Shown here: positions 1 to 10,429 of the stretch, piece after piece | How positions within the stretch are numbered: the first letter of the stretch is position 1 | Layout: every line of letters starts with the position of its first letter | Assembly: GCF_918797505.1 (NCBI RefSeq) | Contig: NC_092802.1 | Coordinates: 18,063,883 to 18,127,882, forward strand | Reading direction: 5' to 3' | Source of the DNA: Bemisia tabaci | Lineage: Eukaryota > Arthropoda > Insecta > Hemiptera > Aleyrodidae | Length of the DNA: 64,000 nt | Notes under the pieces: model-generated | Seen by the model: the letters and a program-made list of their open reading frames with translations, nothing else | Told to the model about the DNA's origin: nothing | Databases searched by the model: none | Position numbers and translations under genes: made by a program

Positions 1-113
1 CCGTCTTGTCCACCAATTATCAGTCTGTAACCCACTGTGCGGCAATATAGCCATCGTGTCCACCAATTATCAGTTCATCAGGTCGTGACCCATTGTACGA
101 CAACATTGCCGTC
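1..113. repeat. 50-bp minisatellite, left block
   Basis: About two diverged copies of the unit containing TGTCCACCAATTATCAGT and ACCCACTGTGCGGCAA. The same array continues at 1119, after the inserted element. Confidence 0.8.
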
Positions 114-117
114 TTAT

Positions 118-1114
118 GGGTGATTTCACGATAACAGGAATAGTTAAAATGTGAAATACCTTAGAAATAAAAGTGCACCAATTTTAACAGGATTTCATTA
201 CCTTATTTTAAAGGTATTAAACTTCCTTTTTCCAGCTTTGGCACGCTCTATTTTAATTCAGTGCAAAGTTAAAGTGATTGATAAACAAGCCATTGAATCA
301 GGTATCAGCGCTTCCCGCGGGACTGCTGGAGGACCACGCAAACATGGCGGCCCTGCCAAATTGTGTCGGTTACGTAACAGATACAGCGTAACCGACACTC
401 AAAAATGTGAGATTAAAGATGATACAAAAGATGAAACTTGACAATTCTTGAGTTACGGGGTGGAATTAATGCTGCCTTAAAAGTTTTCTAAACTTTGGAG
501 ACTTCCTTTTAGTTTAATACTATTAAGTTGAAGTTTTTGCGTAGTGAGGAATTAGTGCTACACACGTAAAAATCACTGGTTTTCATAATAATTAAAGTTT
601 TCATTGTAAAAAAAACTGACTTATCAGTAATGGTTTTGTCAAGAAGACTCCAGCGAACAATTTGATGGCAGTTTTGAAACTCCTGACTCCATCTGGCGAG
701 ATAAACACTGCACTTAATACAACTGCAAAAATGTGTTGCCAAATGTGGCGACACCTCTTTCTTATGACTTTTCTCGCTCAATAATAAACATTTCAGTTCA
801 AACTGGCAATTTTCTTGAACACTAGAGTCTCTTTTCAGCAAATATTGCCAAAGAGTTCATGATCAGTACTGATTTGTTACCACAAATTGCTCTTTTGCTT
901 CAAAATCGGGGTTGGCGACGCGTAACCGACCGGACATTTTCGGCCTTTAAAGTCTCATATTATTAAATATAATAATAATTCATCATATTTTTCAACATGG
1001 ATAGGTTCAGGGACATCATTCCTATTGATTAATTAATTTGGTTTTCAATCGTTTTTCCCTATGTCGTTCATAACCCACGGCGACACGACTATTCCTATTA
1101 TCGTGAAATCACCC
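118..1114. mobile_element. Non-autonomous TIR DNA transposon (997 bp) inside the minisatellite
   Basis: Ends are 26-bp inverted repeats beginning GGGTGATTTCACGATAA with one mismatch. They are flanked by TTAT on both sides (114-117 and 1115-1118), consistent with a target duplication. I see no transposase; the internal open frames match nothing I know. Superfamily not assigned. Confidence 0.75.
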
Positions 1115-1118
1115 TTAT

Positions 1119-1348
1119 CCACCAATTTTCAGTTCGTGACCCACTGTGCGACAACATTGCCGTCTTGTCCACCAATTTTCAGTTCGTGACCCACTGTGCG
1201 ACAACATTGCCGTCTTGTCCACCAATTTTCAGTTCGTGACCCACTGTGCGACAACATTGCCGTCTTGTCCACCGACTTTCAGTTTGTGACCCACTGTGCG
1301 ACAACATTGCCGTCTTGTCCACCAATTTGCAGGTCGTGGCCCACTGTG
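1119..1348. repeat. 50-bp minisatellite, right block
   Basis: About 4.6 head-to-tail copies with period exactly 50 (for example CCACTGTGCG at 1141, 1191, 1241 and 1291). The first copies are almost identical and the last two diverge. Confidence 0.9.
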
Positions 1349-1673
1349 CGGCTTCCCTCCTCTTTTGCTGCACACCCCCCGCCTAAAACTTTCAAAGCTC
1401 GCCATTTTTAAACGGCTCGACCGATTTCGCTCAAATTCAATACCAGCCTAGAACTAAGTAAGATCCTCCTTCTGTAAAAATTTCGGAGGGAAAGCTTTTA
1501 ATTTGCGCGAGTTATCGCGCCCACAAAATTGAACCTCCCCCCACTTCTCGCTCCCACCATTCGAAATGTAATACTTCGATCTCCGTTTTTTTTCGCAGAA
1601 TAGTAGTCCTGTTCCTCTACTTTACATCGCAAAAAGTTTCACCCGGAAATTTTTTACATACATAAAGTCGCGA
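1349..1673. other. Flank and probable 3' UTR of the LINE
   Basis: No reading frame or repeat recognised. The part next to 1673 is probably the 3' untranslated end of the minus-strand LINE. I could not place its terminus or a target duplication. Confidence 0.3.
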
Positions 1674-4598
1674 TTATAGCGCCGCCTCGCGCTCTGCGAC
1701 GCCCAATCGCCATTGCCCCCTATCCTCCCAGAGATCATCAGGCAATTGGCACCCTCTGATCTCCTCCTCCACCCCTTGTCGCCAACCTTTCACAGGACGC
1801 CCACGCCGTCGCCTTCCGGGAGGAACCCAATCGAAGACCTGCTTGGGCAACCGATCATCTGCCATCCTTCGCACATGTCCATACCAGACCAACTGCTTGG
1901 ACCTGATATCGTGCACGATGTCCTTTTCCACACCCATTATCTCGCGTACCCTTTCATTGCGGATACGCTCTCTTCTCGATATCCCAGCAGACCTTCGCCA
2001 AAAGTCCATCTCGGTTGCCCTAAGCATGTCTTCAGTTCTTTTCTTAAGTTGCCAGACCTCACTCCCGTAAGTTACGATACTCTTCACGATGACGTTGTAA
2101 ATTTTCCTTTTGGTCTCCTTGGAGATACTCTGGTCCCAGAGAACCCCATTTAGCATCGCGATAGCTTTCCTGCCTTGCACATTCCGATCTTTAATGGCCC
2201 GATCCAAATTTCCGTCCTTAGTTAACCAAACTCCGAGATATTTATACTCTTCACAGTCCAGGATCTTCCGGCCATCCTCCAGTTCAATGCTTTGCTGATC
2301 ACCACCGATAACCAACTTCTCCGTCTTAACCACATTTACTTCCATTCCCCACTTTCGGTATACTTCCACTAGCTTCCGCGTCATGTAATTCGCATCTTCT
2401 TCGTCCTGAGCTATTACCACCTGATCATCAGCAAAGCAAAGAGTATAAAGGGTGCCATCTTCACGTAGCGGGACGCCCATTCCCGAACAGCATCTTTTCC
2501 ATTCCTTTAAAACTTCTTCCAGGTACACTTTAAATAAGGTTGGCGACAAACAACACCCTTGTTTCAGTCCTTTAGTAATTAAAAACCCCAACGATAACTC
2601 CCCATGCGATTTAACCCTAGAGAAAGCCCCACCATAAAATTCCTTAATAGCACTAATTAGTCCCCCACTAAAACCCCTTTTGTTCAAGGCTTCCCAAAGT
2701 TTCATCAATGGCACACTATCGTAAGCTTTCTGGAGATCCACAAACACTAGATGTAATTCCTGGCCAACTCCCTTCTTTTTCTCTATGACGTGGATGATGG
2801 TAAATAAGTGATCAATCGTTGACCGACCGGCTCTGAAACCTGCTTGCTCTTCCGCTTCATGTTCTTTCCACTCCTCTTCAATTTTTGCTTTCAAGATTTT
2901 TCCATACACTTTGCTCAGGGTACCTGCAACCGACAGTCCTCTATAATTATCACACTCATCTTTTCTACCCTTCTTCTTGTATATAGGTGACACCCAAGAC
3001 TCTTTCCATTCTGTCGGTACCTTTCCACCGTCCAAGCAATCTTGCATCAGGTATCTCAACCGTTGAAACAGCTTGCAGGTTCCACACTTGATCAACTCAG
3101 CAGGGATATTTCCCGGACCTGGAGCTTTATCGTTCTTCAGCTCTCGTACGGCCTTTACCACGTCCTCCATATGGATCTCCAAGTTATGATTATCGTTAGT
3201 ATACTCCAAGCTTACGCCTCCATCTTGAAATTCAGGTCGCCTTTCTGTCAGTAAATTTTTAAAATACCCCTCCAGTTTATCAATGGATATCGGAGATATT
3301 AAGTCACGCTTCATGTCCCTTCGCAGCCCTTTCAGCAACTTCCAGCTCTCAGTGCTTTTCCTTCCTCCTATGTACGTGTCTATTTTGTTACAGCTCCTCT
3401 CCCAAGATTCGTTCTTTTTCTTGGTTATGAGCCTTCGTACCTGCGTCTGAGCTTTTTTATACGCCTCTTTGTCTTCTGTTTTTTCTGAGGAAAGGAACTG
3501 ATGATATTTTTTCCGTTTCTCCTGAATCTCCTTCTCAATTTCTTCGTCCCACCAGTAAGGTTTTTCGCTAACTTTCCTATCATCAGCGACACCAAGAGCT
3601 TCCATTGCTGCCGAGTGAATGCAATCCTTCAGGAACTGATACTGCTGTTCGGTATCACCGTCCCTTGATTCGCCCAACTTCTCATCCAAGCGCTTTCCAT
3701 ATAAAGCCCTTACACTTGGATGCTGCAAGCTGTCAATGTTATAGTTTACAAGCTTGACACGATCTTTTTGTTGGTGAACTTCTTCCTGTGCTTGCCTGGT
3801 CTCCTGGCTCCCTTTCACTGGGAAAGCTATTTTCGCCCCGAGGAAATAATGATCACTGCCGCAGGAAAGACCTCTCCACACTCTAACTTGCTGAATCTTC
3901 ATTCCCGTGTCTTGTCTGACAACCACATAATCAATGATTGATTTCAATCCGCGAGTAGACTGAACCCAAGTAAATTTATGGATATCCTTGTGTTGGTAGA
4001 ACCCATTGAGCACCTTCATGTCCCTTTGCTCACATACGTCAATGATACGGGCTCCGTTATCATTTAGTGCCGCCTCTCCGAAAGGGCCGACGATCTTACT
4101 TTTAATTTGACGTCCTATTCTACCATTGAGATCTCCCAACACAATGATTTCCCTCCTGGATCCAATCTTACCAATTTCCTCGTTCAATTCTTCGAAAAAT
4201 TGGTCCTTCACTGCGACAGTGGAATCATCGTTGACTCCATACACTCCCAAAATGGTGATTTTATGGCCAAACACTGTCATATTCATCTTTATCATTCGGG
4301 GGTTAACAGCTTCCCATGTAGTGATGCACTTCCGTAGGCTCTTGCGAATAAGAATTGCAACACCCTGTTGAGCTCGCTGATCTTTTTCCACGCCACTATA
4401 AAACAAATCGTATTCCTTTACACTTACAGAGCCTTGTCCTTTCTTCTTCGTTTCTGTTAATACCGTGACATCAAATCCGCGACTCCCTATCTCCGATACC
4501 ACTTCCGTCATTTTCGTAGAAATTCCTTGTACGTTCCATGTTCCAAAAACCATCATCCGTTTACGTAATTTTTTCCGATAAATCCGTTTATTAGGCAA
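1674..4598 (-). CDS. LINE retrotransposon ORF: APE endonuclease and reverse transcriptase
   Basis: An uninterrupted 974-aa frame. N-terminal apurinic-type endonuclease: GTWNVQG at ~19-25, a VLTETKKK motif near residue 48, LGDLNGRIG at ~155, and SDHYFLGAKI at ~248. Reverse transcriptase occupies about 490-760: YRGLSV, GFRAGRSTIDHLF, the FVDLQKAYDSV motif, GLKQGCCLSP, and catalytic FADD at ~721. The tail has YGSEVWQLKK, WYGHVRRM and GRRRRGRP before a Trp-rich end, as in RTE/BovB-type elements. These copy their RNA at a nicked target. Such frames are often mis-annotated as craniofacial development protein 2-like. The clade is judged from motif order only. An intact frame suggests a recent insertion. 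Confidence 0.9.
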   Translation of the reverse strand: MPNKRIYRKKLRKRMMVFGTWNVQGISTKMTEVVSEIGSRGFDVTVLTETKKKGQGSVSVKEYDLFYSGVEKDQRAQQGVAILIRKSLRKCITTWEAVNPRMIKMNMTVFGHKITILGVYGVNDDSTVAVKDQFFEELNEEIGKIGSRREIIVLGDLNGRIGRQIKSKIVGPFGEAALNDNGARIIDVCEQRDMKVLNGFYQHKDIHKFTWVQSTRGLKSIIDYVVVRQDTGMKIQQVRVWRGLSCGSDHYFLGAKIAFPVKGSQETRQAQEEVHQQKDRVKLVNYNIDSLQHPSVRALYGKRLDEKLGESRDGDTEQQYQFLKDCIHSAAMEALGVADDRKVSEKPYWWDEEIEKEIQEKRKKYHQFLSSEKTEDKEAYKKAQTQVRRLITKKKNESWERSCNKIDTYIGGRKSTESWKLLKGLRRDMKRDLISPISIDKLEGYFKNLLTERRPEFQDGGVSLEYTNDNHNLEIHMEDVVKAVRELKNDKAPGPGNIPAELIKCGTCKLFQRLRYLMQDCLDGGKVPTEWKESWVSPIYKKKGRKDECDNYRGLSVAGTLSKVYGKILKAKIEEEWKEHEAEEQAGFRAGRSTIDHLFTIIHVIEKKKGVGQELHLVFVDLQKAYDSVPLMKLWEALNKRGFSGGLISAIKEFYGGAFSRVKSHGELSLGFLITKGLKQGCCLSPTLFKVYLEEVLKEWKRCCSGMGVPLREDGTLYTLCFADDQVVIAQDEEDANYMTRKLVEVYRKWGMEVNVVKTEKLVIGGDQQSIELEDGRKILDCEEYKYLGVWLTKDGNLDRAIKDRNVQGRKAIAMLNGVLWDQSISKETKRKIYNVIVKSIVTYGSEVWQLKKRTEDMLRATEMDFWRRSAGISRRERIRNERVREIMGVEKDIVHDIRSKQLVWYGHVRRMADDRLPKQVFDWVPPGRRRRGRPVKGWRQGVEEEIRGCQLPDDLWEDRGQWRLGVAEREAAL

Positions 4599-5220
4599 TT
4601 GTTATTGGGTCTTTTAACAGTATTCCTTTTTCCGAGTATCGGGGAGTTAGCCCGATGACTCAACCCCCAACCTGGAGGACCGGGGTTTGATTTCGGAGTT
4701 TCCTCTCCTAGACAGGTTGCTTCCACTACAGCTGAGAGCCCTGTCTGCCCTTCCAATGGGTGGTTCATACGCCTTGAAGCCGGTGACCATCTCCACTACC
4801 CCATGAGGCAGGGGTTACCAGCTGGGGTCCGCAGGATTGCTAAACCTGTGACATCAGTCCCCCATACGGGATTTTTTAAAATGATGATTTTAAAATTTTT
4901 TAAAATGAGGGAAATATAACCAAGCAAAAATCGGAAAAACCACGATGAGTCGGAAATACATACATAAATAAACAGATATATAAATAAATATAAATTTTAA
5001 AACTCTTCAAGAAACTAAATTTAAAAATTTAAAATTGCCTAGTCCCCGACGTAAATAGCCTAGATGCTGAACGTCGTTAAATAAAATTAACTAACTAACT
5101 AACTATATTTATATATATATAAACATGAATTCAAACGGCATGCATATTCGTAATCTACGACCCATGATCGATGCTCATTACATGGTCTTTGGTCCAGGTC
5201 TGACATCAGGGGAGAACGCA
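4599..5220. other. LINE 5' flank and AT-rich spacer
   Basis: 4600-4860 is GC-richer and probably belongs to the LINE 5' untranslated part (inference). 4880-5125 is low-complexity, with TAAATAAATA runs, CTAACTAACTAACTA near 5090 and a short (TA)n. No gene seen. Confidence 0.35.
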
Positions 5221-5281
5221 ATAGTGTATTTCCTTCGGAAAATACACTAAAAACAAGCGACCGGGTCTCTTGTCTCGTGGT

Positions 5282-5580
5282 CCCCTATTCCTTCATGATA
5301 ATGCCAGACCTCACACGGCGAAAGAGACTCAAAATTTGCGTGGGAGGTGTCTCTTCATCCTCCATACTCTCCAGACCTTGCCCCGATTGACTATCATCTT
5401 TTCCCGCAACTCAAGAAGCACCTAGGTGGCCAGCACTTTGAGAACGATCAGCATGTGATGGAAGCAGTCAATGGCTGGTTCAAGAGTCAACCAAAAGAGT
5501 TCTTTGAGAACGGCATTAAAAAGCTTCAGAAACGCTATGAAAAAGGCATCAATAGGAACGGAAATTACGTCGAAAAATAA
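5282..5580 (+). pseudogene. Mariner transposase C-terminal remnant
   Basis: Near 5297 one frame reads HDNARPHTAKET, the second catalytic-Asp block of mariner. After a frameshift the frame at 5347-5580 reads PYSPDLAPIDYHLFPQLK and continues to the C-terminal LQKRYEKGI region. The third catalytic Asp is kept in PIDYHLF, where mariners usually read PSDYHLF. The first half of the transposase is absent, so this is a dead fragment. Confidence 0.85.
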
Positions 5581-5886
5581 GGTAAGATTGTTTTAAAGCT
5601 AATCTTAGAATATTTGAGTTGGTTGTTCCTATGTAGATGTGGGGGGAACACAGTCAATTCAGGTAGCGTGACGGGAATCGCAGCGCGTCGTTTGGTGGAC
5701 GGAACTGGTCGGGAGTTGTTCACGTAAAAATCGAATATCTCGGCAACCAGTGGTCCAAATTTATAAATCTTGGTACCTATGGAGAGCTGAGGATATAAGT
5801 AAGAAGTTCTTCTTTACCGATTTGATTTATCTCTTTTAGTTTCGGAGATATGAAAGGGGTGAACTTACTTTTTGGATGACCCTCGT

Positions 5887-6075
5887 ATAATGTGCTCACG
5901 TTTGTAGTGTATTTTCCGAAGGAAATACACTATTTCCTATTTCCTATTTCCGGTCTACGGTTGCGACTTGCGAGTGACCCGTGTACCTAATAAATATAAT
6001 GTGCTCACGTTTGTAGTGTATTTTCCGAAGGAAATACACTATTTCCTATTTCCGGTCAACGGTTGCGACTTGCGA
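5887..6075. repeat. Two direct copies of a ~110-bp unit with a hairpin
   Basis: The block beginning TAATGTGCTCACGTTTGTAG occurs at ~5887 and again at ~5998. Each copy contains the self-complementary GTGTATTTTCC-GAAGG-AAATACAC. The same hairpin core, in the other order, sits at 5224-5250, so the mariner remnant lies between related hairpins. Confidence 0.7.
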
Positions 6076-6121
6076 GTGACAAGCGGATGGCGGCGTGCTT
6101 TGCGATGTATCGATTGATCTG

Positions 6122-6455
6122 CAGTGGCGTGGCGTGCTTTGCAATATATCGATTGTCATGTCATTTAAATCCTAGGAATCCGTGCCGTCGTTTGGGCTGC
6201 AGTCGAGTTCCAACCGAATCAATTTTCAGACTAAGGGAGTTACGTGTGTCTATGGTTGGCTGCCACCTTTTTCGTTTGGAGGCTTTCCAGTGTTGTCGAG
6301 TTTAGACTTTGTCCGGAGGTGGCTACCGCCACCCATGATCTATGGAAAAGGAGCGATGATCAGGGTGCTCGCAACGGATACCTTAATAATAGATTCTTTA
6401 CCATAGGTTTACATGGCATAACAATCGATACATCGCAATTCACGCCACGCTACTG
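6122..6455. mobile_element. hAT-type MITE (CAGTGGCG family), inner copy with a 166-bp insert
   Basis: Begins CAGTGGCGTGGCGTGC, ends CACGCTACTG, and is flanked by a perfect 8-bp duplication TTGATCTG (6114-6121, 6456-6463). An insert at 6172-6337, flanked by ATC, carries a sequence found reversed at 45130-45205. Confidence 0.85.
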
Positions 6456-6476
6456 TTGATCTGCCATTTAAACCTA

Positions 6477-6687
6477 CACTGAAAAAAAAGTAGCTTGGAT
6501 CAAGCATGATGATTCTTGAATTTGCCGCCAAGAATTTTTTTTTTCTTGCTTTAAGCTGACTTTTTCTTGATACAAGAAAAATAATGCTTGGGTTAAGCAA
6601 GAAAGTAGCTTATATTAACCAGAAAAATTCTTGATTAAAGAAGAAATACTTCTTGGCGGCAAATTTAAGATTCTTTTTTTTCCAGTG
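6477..6687. mobile_element. Foldback MITE with CACTGAAAAAAAAG ends
   Basis: Palindromic 211-bp element with TA on both sides (6475-6476, 6688-6689), a Tc1/mariner-like duplication. Removing it restores the CCTATG of the host MITE. A relative is at 15174-15642. Confidence 0.85.
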
Positions 6688-6809
6688 TATGAAAAAGGAG
6701 CGATGATCAGGGTGCTCGCAACGAATACCTTGATAATAATCGATTCTTTGCCGCAGCTTCTATTGAGAAGAGATCGATAATATAATCGATCATTTCTGCC
6801 ACGGAACTG

Positions 6810-7198
6810 GTTATCAATTGTAAGATTCGAGTTTGAGCCTAGCTGCAGGCAGCGCCTGGCAAGTTTAGGCGGGTTTGAAATTAGAAATCGAAGGACGGTT
6901 GGGTTATGCTATCTAAAAGATTTTGTCAATAAAAAAAAATAAATAAATAAATAAAACTATTCAAAAGATATTAAACAAATAAGGTTGTGTTATTTTGGGT
7001 TTTCCTTCCCATTTTGATACAAAATTTTTCTCACTTTTTCTCACTGTGTGGCGAAAAACAGAGCGCAACTGAAATTTCCCCCGTTGTATTTTTGTGGAAA
7101 AATGCCTGAGAATGGACCTGCTCATAAGAGGCGAAACGTGAATGATCGAGTATCAATATTTTCTCATACAGAGCTATGGTATAAAGAATAGATTATTC
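6810..7198. other. No feature recognised
   Basis: AT-rich, with an (AAAT)n run near 6935 and no supported frame or repeat. Confidence 0.3.
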
Positions 7199-7291
7199 AG
7201 GTGTTCCTTGCGAGCACCCTCTTAATCGATCCTTTTCCATAGATTTAAATGGTAGATCAATCGATATATCCGAAAACTTGCCACACCACTG
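7199..7291. mobile_element. hAT-type MITE (CAGTGGCG family), right half only
   Basis: Starts at the central GGTGTTCC-TTGCGAGCACC palindrome and ends CCACACCACTG. The left half is missing. Confidence 0.7.
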
Positions 7292-7446
7292 CTTCGCCCC
7301 TTGAGATTACGTTATAAGCAGATGCCGCTGTAGAATGAAATCTGGTCATAACAAAACCTTCTTCAAGCAGAAAGACGATCTGAAGGGAATTGTTTCCCGT
7401 AGATTTGCTGTGACAAATTCAGCAAATATACCTACCTGCTCATGAC

Positions 7447-7610
7447 CAGTTGCGTGGCATGCTATCCGATTTATCGGTTGTCTGTCATTTAAACCTATGG
7501 AAAAAGATCAACAAACAAGGTGTTCGTAACGATCACCTCAATAATCGCTTCTTTACCATAGCTTCACATGGGGAAATATCGATTATCGATCATTCACGCC
7601 ACGCCACCTG
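7447..7610. mobile_element. hAT-type MITE (CAGTGGCG family)
   Basis: Full-length copy from CAGTTGCGTGGCATGC to CACGCCACCTG. TCATGAC occurs on both outer sides, offset by one base from the 8-bp duplication expected. Confidence 0.8.
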
Positions 7611-7975
7611 TCATGACGGAAACCTGCAGAAAATGGGAACATCTTCCTACATTATGGGATTGCGTGTACTGACGGATAAAATGTATTTACGGAAGGATTT
7701 CAGGATTTCAAGATTTCAAGAGAAATATCTTACTCAAAGAAAAAGATTTTGAGTGAGAGGTTTTTTTTAAAAAAAATTCCAATGCGGCCGAGTTTTTTCC
7801 TCTTTTTTTCTTAATCCAAAGATTTGTACCTTTGTCATCAATGGCGATTTTACTTTTCTTCGTATTAAAATATAGTAATTTGAATTTTAAAAAAAAAATC
7901 TCTCACAGTGATGATTCTAGAAAAACCTTTCAGTGTAAAACCGTTTTCTCCTCCAAAAATATGGAGCCGAAAATT
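7611..7975. other. No feature recognised
   Basis: AT-rich sequence with T-runs and A-runs at 7760-7900; no supported gene. Confidence 0.3.
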
Positions 7976-8139
7976 CAGTGGCATGGTGTGCTTTTCGATC
8001 TATAGATATTTCCCTTATTGAAGCTGTCGTAAATAATCGATTATTAAGGTGTTCGCTGCGAACACCCTGTTTATCGATACTTTTCCGTAGGTTTATATGG
8101 CAGATCATTCGATATATCGCAAAGCACTCCACGCCACTG
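7976..8139. mobile_element. hAT-type MITE (CAGTGGCG family)
   Basis: 164 bp, CAGTGGCATGGTGTGC to CTCCACGCCACTG, with the central GGTGTTCGCTGCGAACACC palindrome. Flanks CGAAAATT and TGCAAATT agree at 6 of 8 positions. Confidence 0.85.
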
Positions 8140-8227
8140 TGCAAATTGTCTTTAAATGAAGGATTCTCTTAAAAATCTTCTCCGGAAACCACAGCAAGAA
8201 TATCACCACTGAAAAGATTTCTAAAGT

Positions 8228-8760
8228 CTACTGACCTGTCGACTGAAACGTCCCCAAAAGAACTTCCCCAAAATTTTTTCTCGAATCTCCCGGTGGTACA
8301 AAGTCTCGATTCGGTGTTCGGTTAGCATCCTGATGATGAGTTCGGGTGTTTACCGTTGATGAATGTGATCCAAGAGTTCGATCCGGTGTTTGGTTGGGGG
8401 TTTGGTGACGAGTCAACGGCTTTTGATCTTTGGCGTCCAATTCGTACCCAATTTCAACTTTCATCTTCCCAAATGTAGACAACCAGTGTTTCGCAGCGCA
8501 GAATTTCCCGTACCGGTTTTTATCAACAGCATCGATGAAATTCGAGAAATTCGCCTTTCTATGTTTTTTATCCTTGGCGTACTGTTTTTCATCCTTCAGT
8601 ATTGGCTCCAGGCGCTCACTATTCAGCTCACAGCGACATACTGTATCACTATTTATCAACTTGGGAATGGCGATGTCGATTCTCTCTTCATTTGAAATGA
8701 TCCGACCAAAATGGGTCTCACAATGCAGTTTGCACTCCTCCTCCGTTATCTTCTTCTTAC
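8228..8760 (-). CDS. Hypothetical protein, exon-like open frame
   Basis: An AG acceptor (AAAAATTCAG, minus strand) at 8762-8761 opens a frame that stays open for ~177 codons to a stop at 8228. It starts GKKKITEEECKLHCETHFG, passes LINSDTVCRCELNSERLEP and FIDAVDKNRYGKFCAAKH, and ends in a Thr/Asn/Pro-rich, Arg-containing tail. Composition is protein-like (charged, CxxxC near the start). I do not recognise the family. It may be the last exon of a host gene or part of a transposon protein; no partner exon was found between 8761 and 9100, and no RNA evidence is available here. Confidence 0.4.
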
Positions 8761-9077
8761 CTGAATTTTTGAAATGAAAGTCGGTAAATTACAGCTCGGG
8801 AGGATTAGATATGGAATATATAAAATGGAAAGTTAGATATTGAAGAGATCTGCATTTAATATTTTGAAGTTGGAGCAATCTGAGGTAAAAAAAAAAAAAA
8901 AAAAAAAAAAAATACCGAGTAAGTGCCGGCAGTTGTGGTTAACCCGAACGTTGCGTTGGTTTACAAGGACTTTCGTTATTCACATGAACATTCGTGCTTT
9001 TTACATTTGAGAAGAGAACTCACTTTGGTTGTATTTTTTGTGGGTAAGAGGCTCATTTTCGTTAAAACAAAAGCCGG
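8761..9077. other. Spacer with a 27-bp A run
   Basis: Poly-A of ~27 at 8886-8912, possibly the tail of a retroposed sequence on the plus strand (no source recognised). Otherwise nothing seen. Confidence 0.35.
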
Positions 9078-9236
9078 CAGTGTCGATTCTGCAAGTTGAC
9101 AACACTGGTTTCTCCCGCTTCAATCCATTAAAATATCGATTATACGTGATACAAGCTGCCTCTTCACGAATAGATTGTTTTACATTCATTTAAATGGAGG
9201 GAAAATAGTGTTGCCAACTTTCAAGAATCGTCACTG
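9078..9236. mobile_element. Short TIR element (CAGTG..GATTCT-GCAAGTTG ends)
   Basis: Ends are imperfect inverted repeats: CAGTGTCGATTCTGCAAGTTG and the complement of GTTGCCAACTTTCAAGAATCG. A related sequence lies at ~45640-45800. Confidence 0.6.
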
Positions 9237-9240
9237 CAAT

Positions 9241-9506
9241 TCGGCACTACTGCCGTGCTATGGAGGAGCGCCGTAGGAACATTCAAGAGTTATCGCCAAA
9301 CTCTTGGCGAAATGTTCATTTTCGAGGGGACTTTTTAATATTTTGTCGTGAAATTTTCAAGTAAATTTGATCCAACCGGGAATGAAGCTCTATGAAAACT
9401 TCAAAGAAAAATATTCACGAATTTCCCCCAAAAACCGTTTTTTTCGAAGGTAATTCGGCAACGTATTAGGGCTCATACGGCGTTCTCCCTCAGATAACGG
9501 CAGAGT
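9241..9506. mobile_element. ~250-bp TIR MITE, CTGCCGTGCTA family
   Basis: Left end CTACTGCCGTGCTATGGAGG with CGCCGTAGGAACATTC; right end GCTCATACGGCGTTCTCC with AACGGCAG. Better copies are at 58198-58450 and 61617-61868. Confidence 0.7.
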
Positions 9507-10201
9507 AGAGGTTCCGTATTCTTAAAAAAATTTCAGAAAAGTTTTCGAAAAAATGTTCAGAAATTTTCCAAAAAATTTTCTCTCTTTCAATTAAATAACA
9601 CAAGATTCACTAAAATATACCGACTCAATCCTATTTGTTTAACGTTCCAAGTGAGTGGTCCAATCTCATACTAGAGTGTCGCAAGCTCCCAGAAATATCC
9701 GAACAAAAATTTAGCGGAGGGTTGAGCTAATATCCAACACTTTGTATTCATCGCATAGTAGTAATGTTGAACCAACCCAGTAAGTCGAACACACCATGAT
9801 CATTAAGTATTTAAATCAACCGAAAGAAAAAATTGTTTCAAAGTAATTTTTACGCTTAAGTATAATGATCTCCAAATTGGATATTTCGTGCAACGTACGC
9901 CGTACATATATCTATTTTATTTGAAAAGTATAGTAAATAAGTGATAGGGATGTGATAGTAACCTTTTTCTGGATGGAATACACCCAATCTGACTACAGTT
10001 TTAGAGGTATCTCTCATGGGTTCATTTTCAAACTTCTCATGATGCTTTTTTTGTGGCATCGTCGAGTCTGAAAAATAATCATTTAAAAGAAAGACCAAAT
10101 CAAACTCTATAATATTTTACTCTATAAAATAATATCATGAAGGTAGCGTGTCACGCCTCATCGTGTCACAAACCAGTTTCTCTTTTCTTCTGCGCTCTCA
10201 G
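9507..10201. other. No feature recognised
   Basis: AT-rich sequence without a supported frame, TIR or array. Confidence 0.3.
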
Positions 10202-10355
10202 AGGCGGATCCAGCAATTTGGCAACACCGGATTTCCTCCATTTAAACCTATGCTAAATAATCGATTCTTATGAGAGCACGGCCCCTCCCAGAATCGATAC
10301 ATTTCCACAGGTTTAAATAGAGAAAAGACAATGTTGCCAATTTGCTGGATCCGCC
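10202..10355. mobile_element. Short TIR element with GGCGGATCCAGCAA ends
   Basis: Outer inverted repeats GCGGATCCAGCAATTTGGCAAC and its near-exact complement. The interior has TTTAAACCTATG and ATCGATT blocks shared with the CAGTGGCG MITEs, so the families may be related. Confidence 0.75.
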
Positions 10356-10429
10356 AATGTTCGCTCTCCTTCCCCCTCCCGGTTCCCCTTTCCGCTTGCA
10401 TTTGCAATGATGATTAGTAAATTCCATGG

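Larger units (their letters stand above)
6079..6809. mobile_element. hAT-type MITE (CAGTGGCG family), outer copy broken by two insertions
   Basis: Pieces 6079-6121, 6464-6474 and 6690-6809 join into one family member. The breaks are filled by a second copy (6122-6455) with its target duplication, and by a TA-flanked MITE (6477-6687). Ends are eroded; limits approximate. Confidence 0.7.

Noticed and set aside
1713..2153. Plus-strand 146-aa frame and others across 1.7-4.4 kb
   Set aside because: Antisense shadows of the LINE frame.
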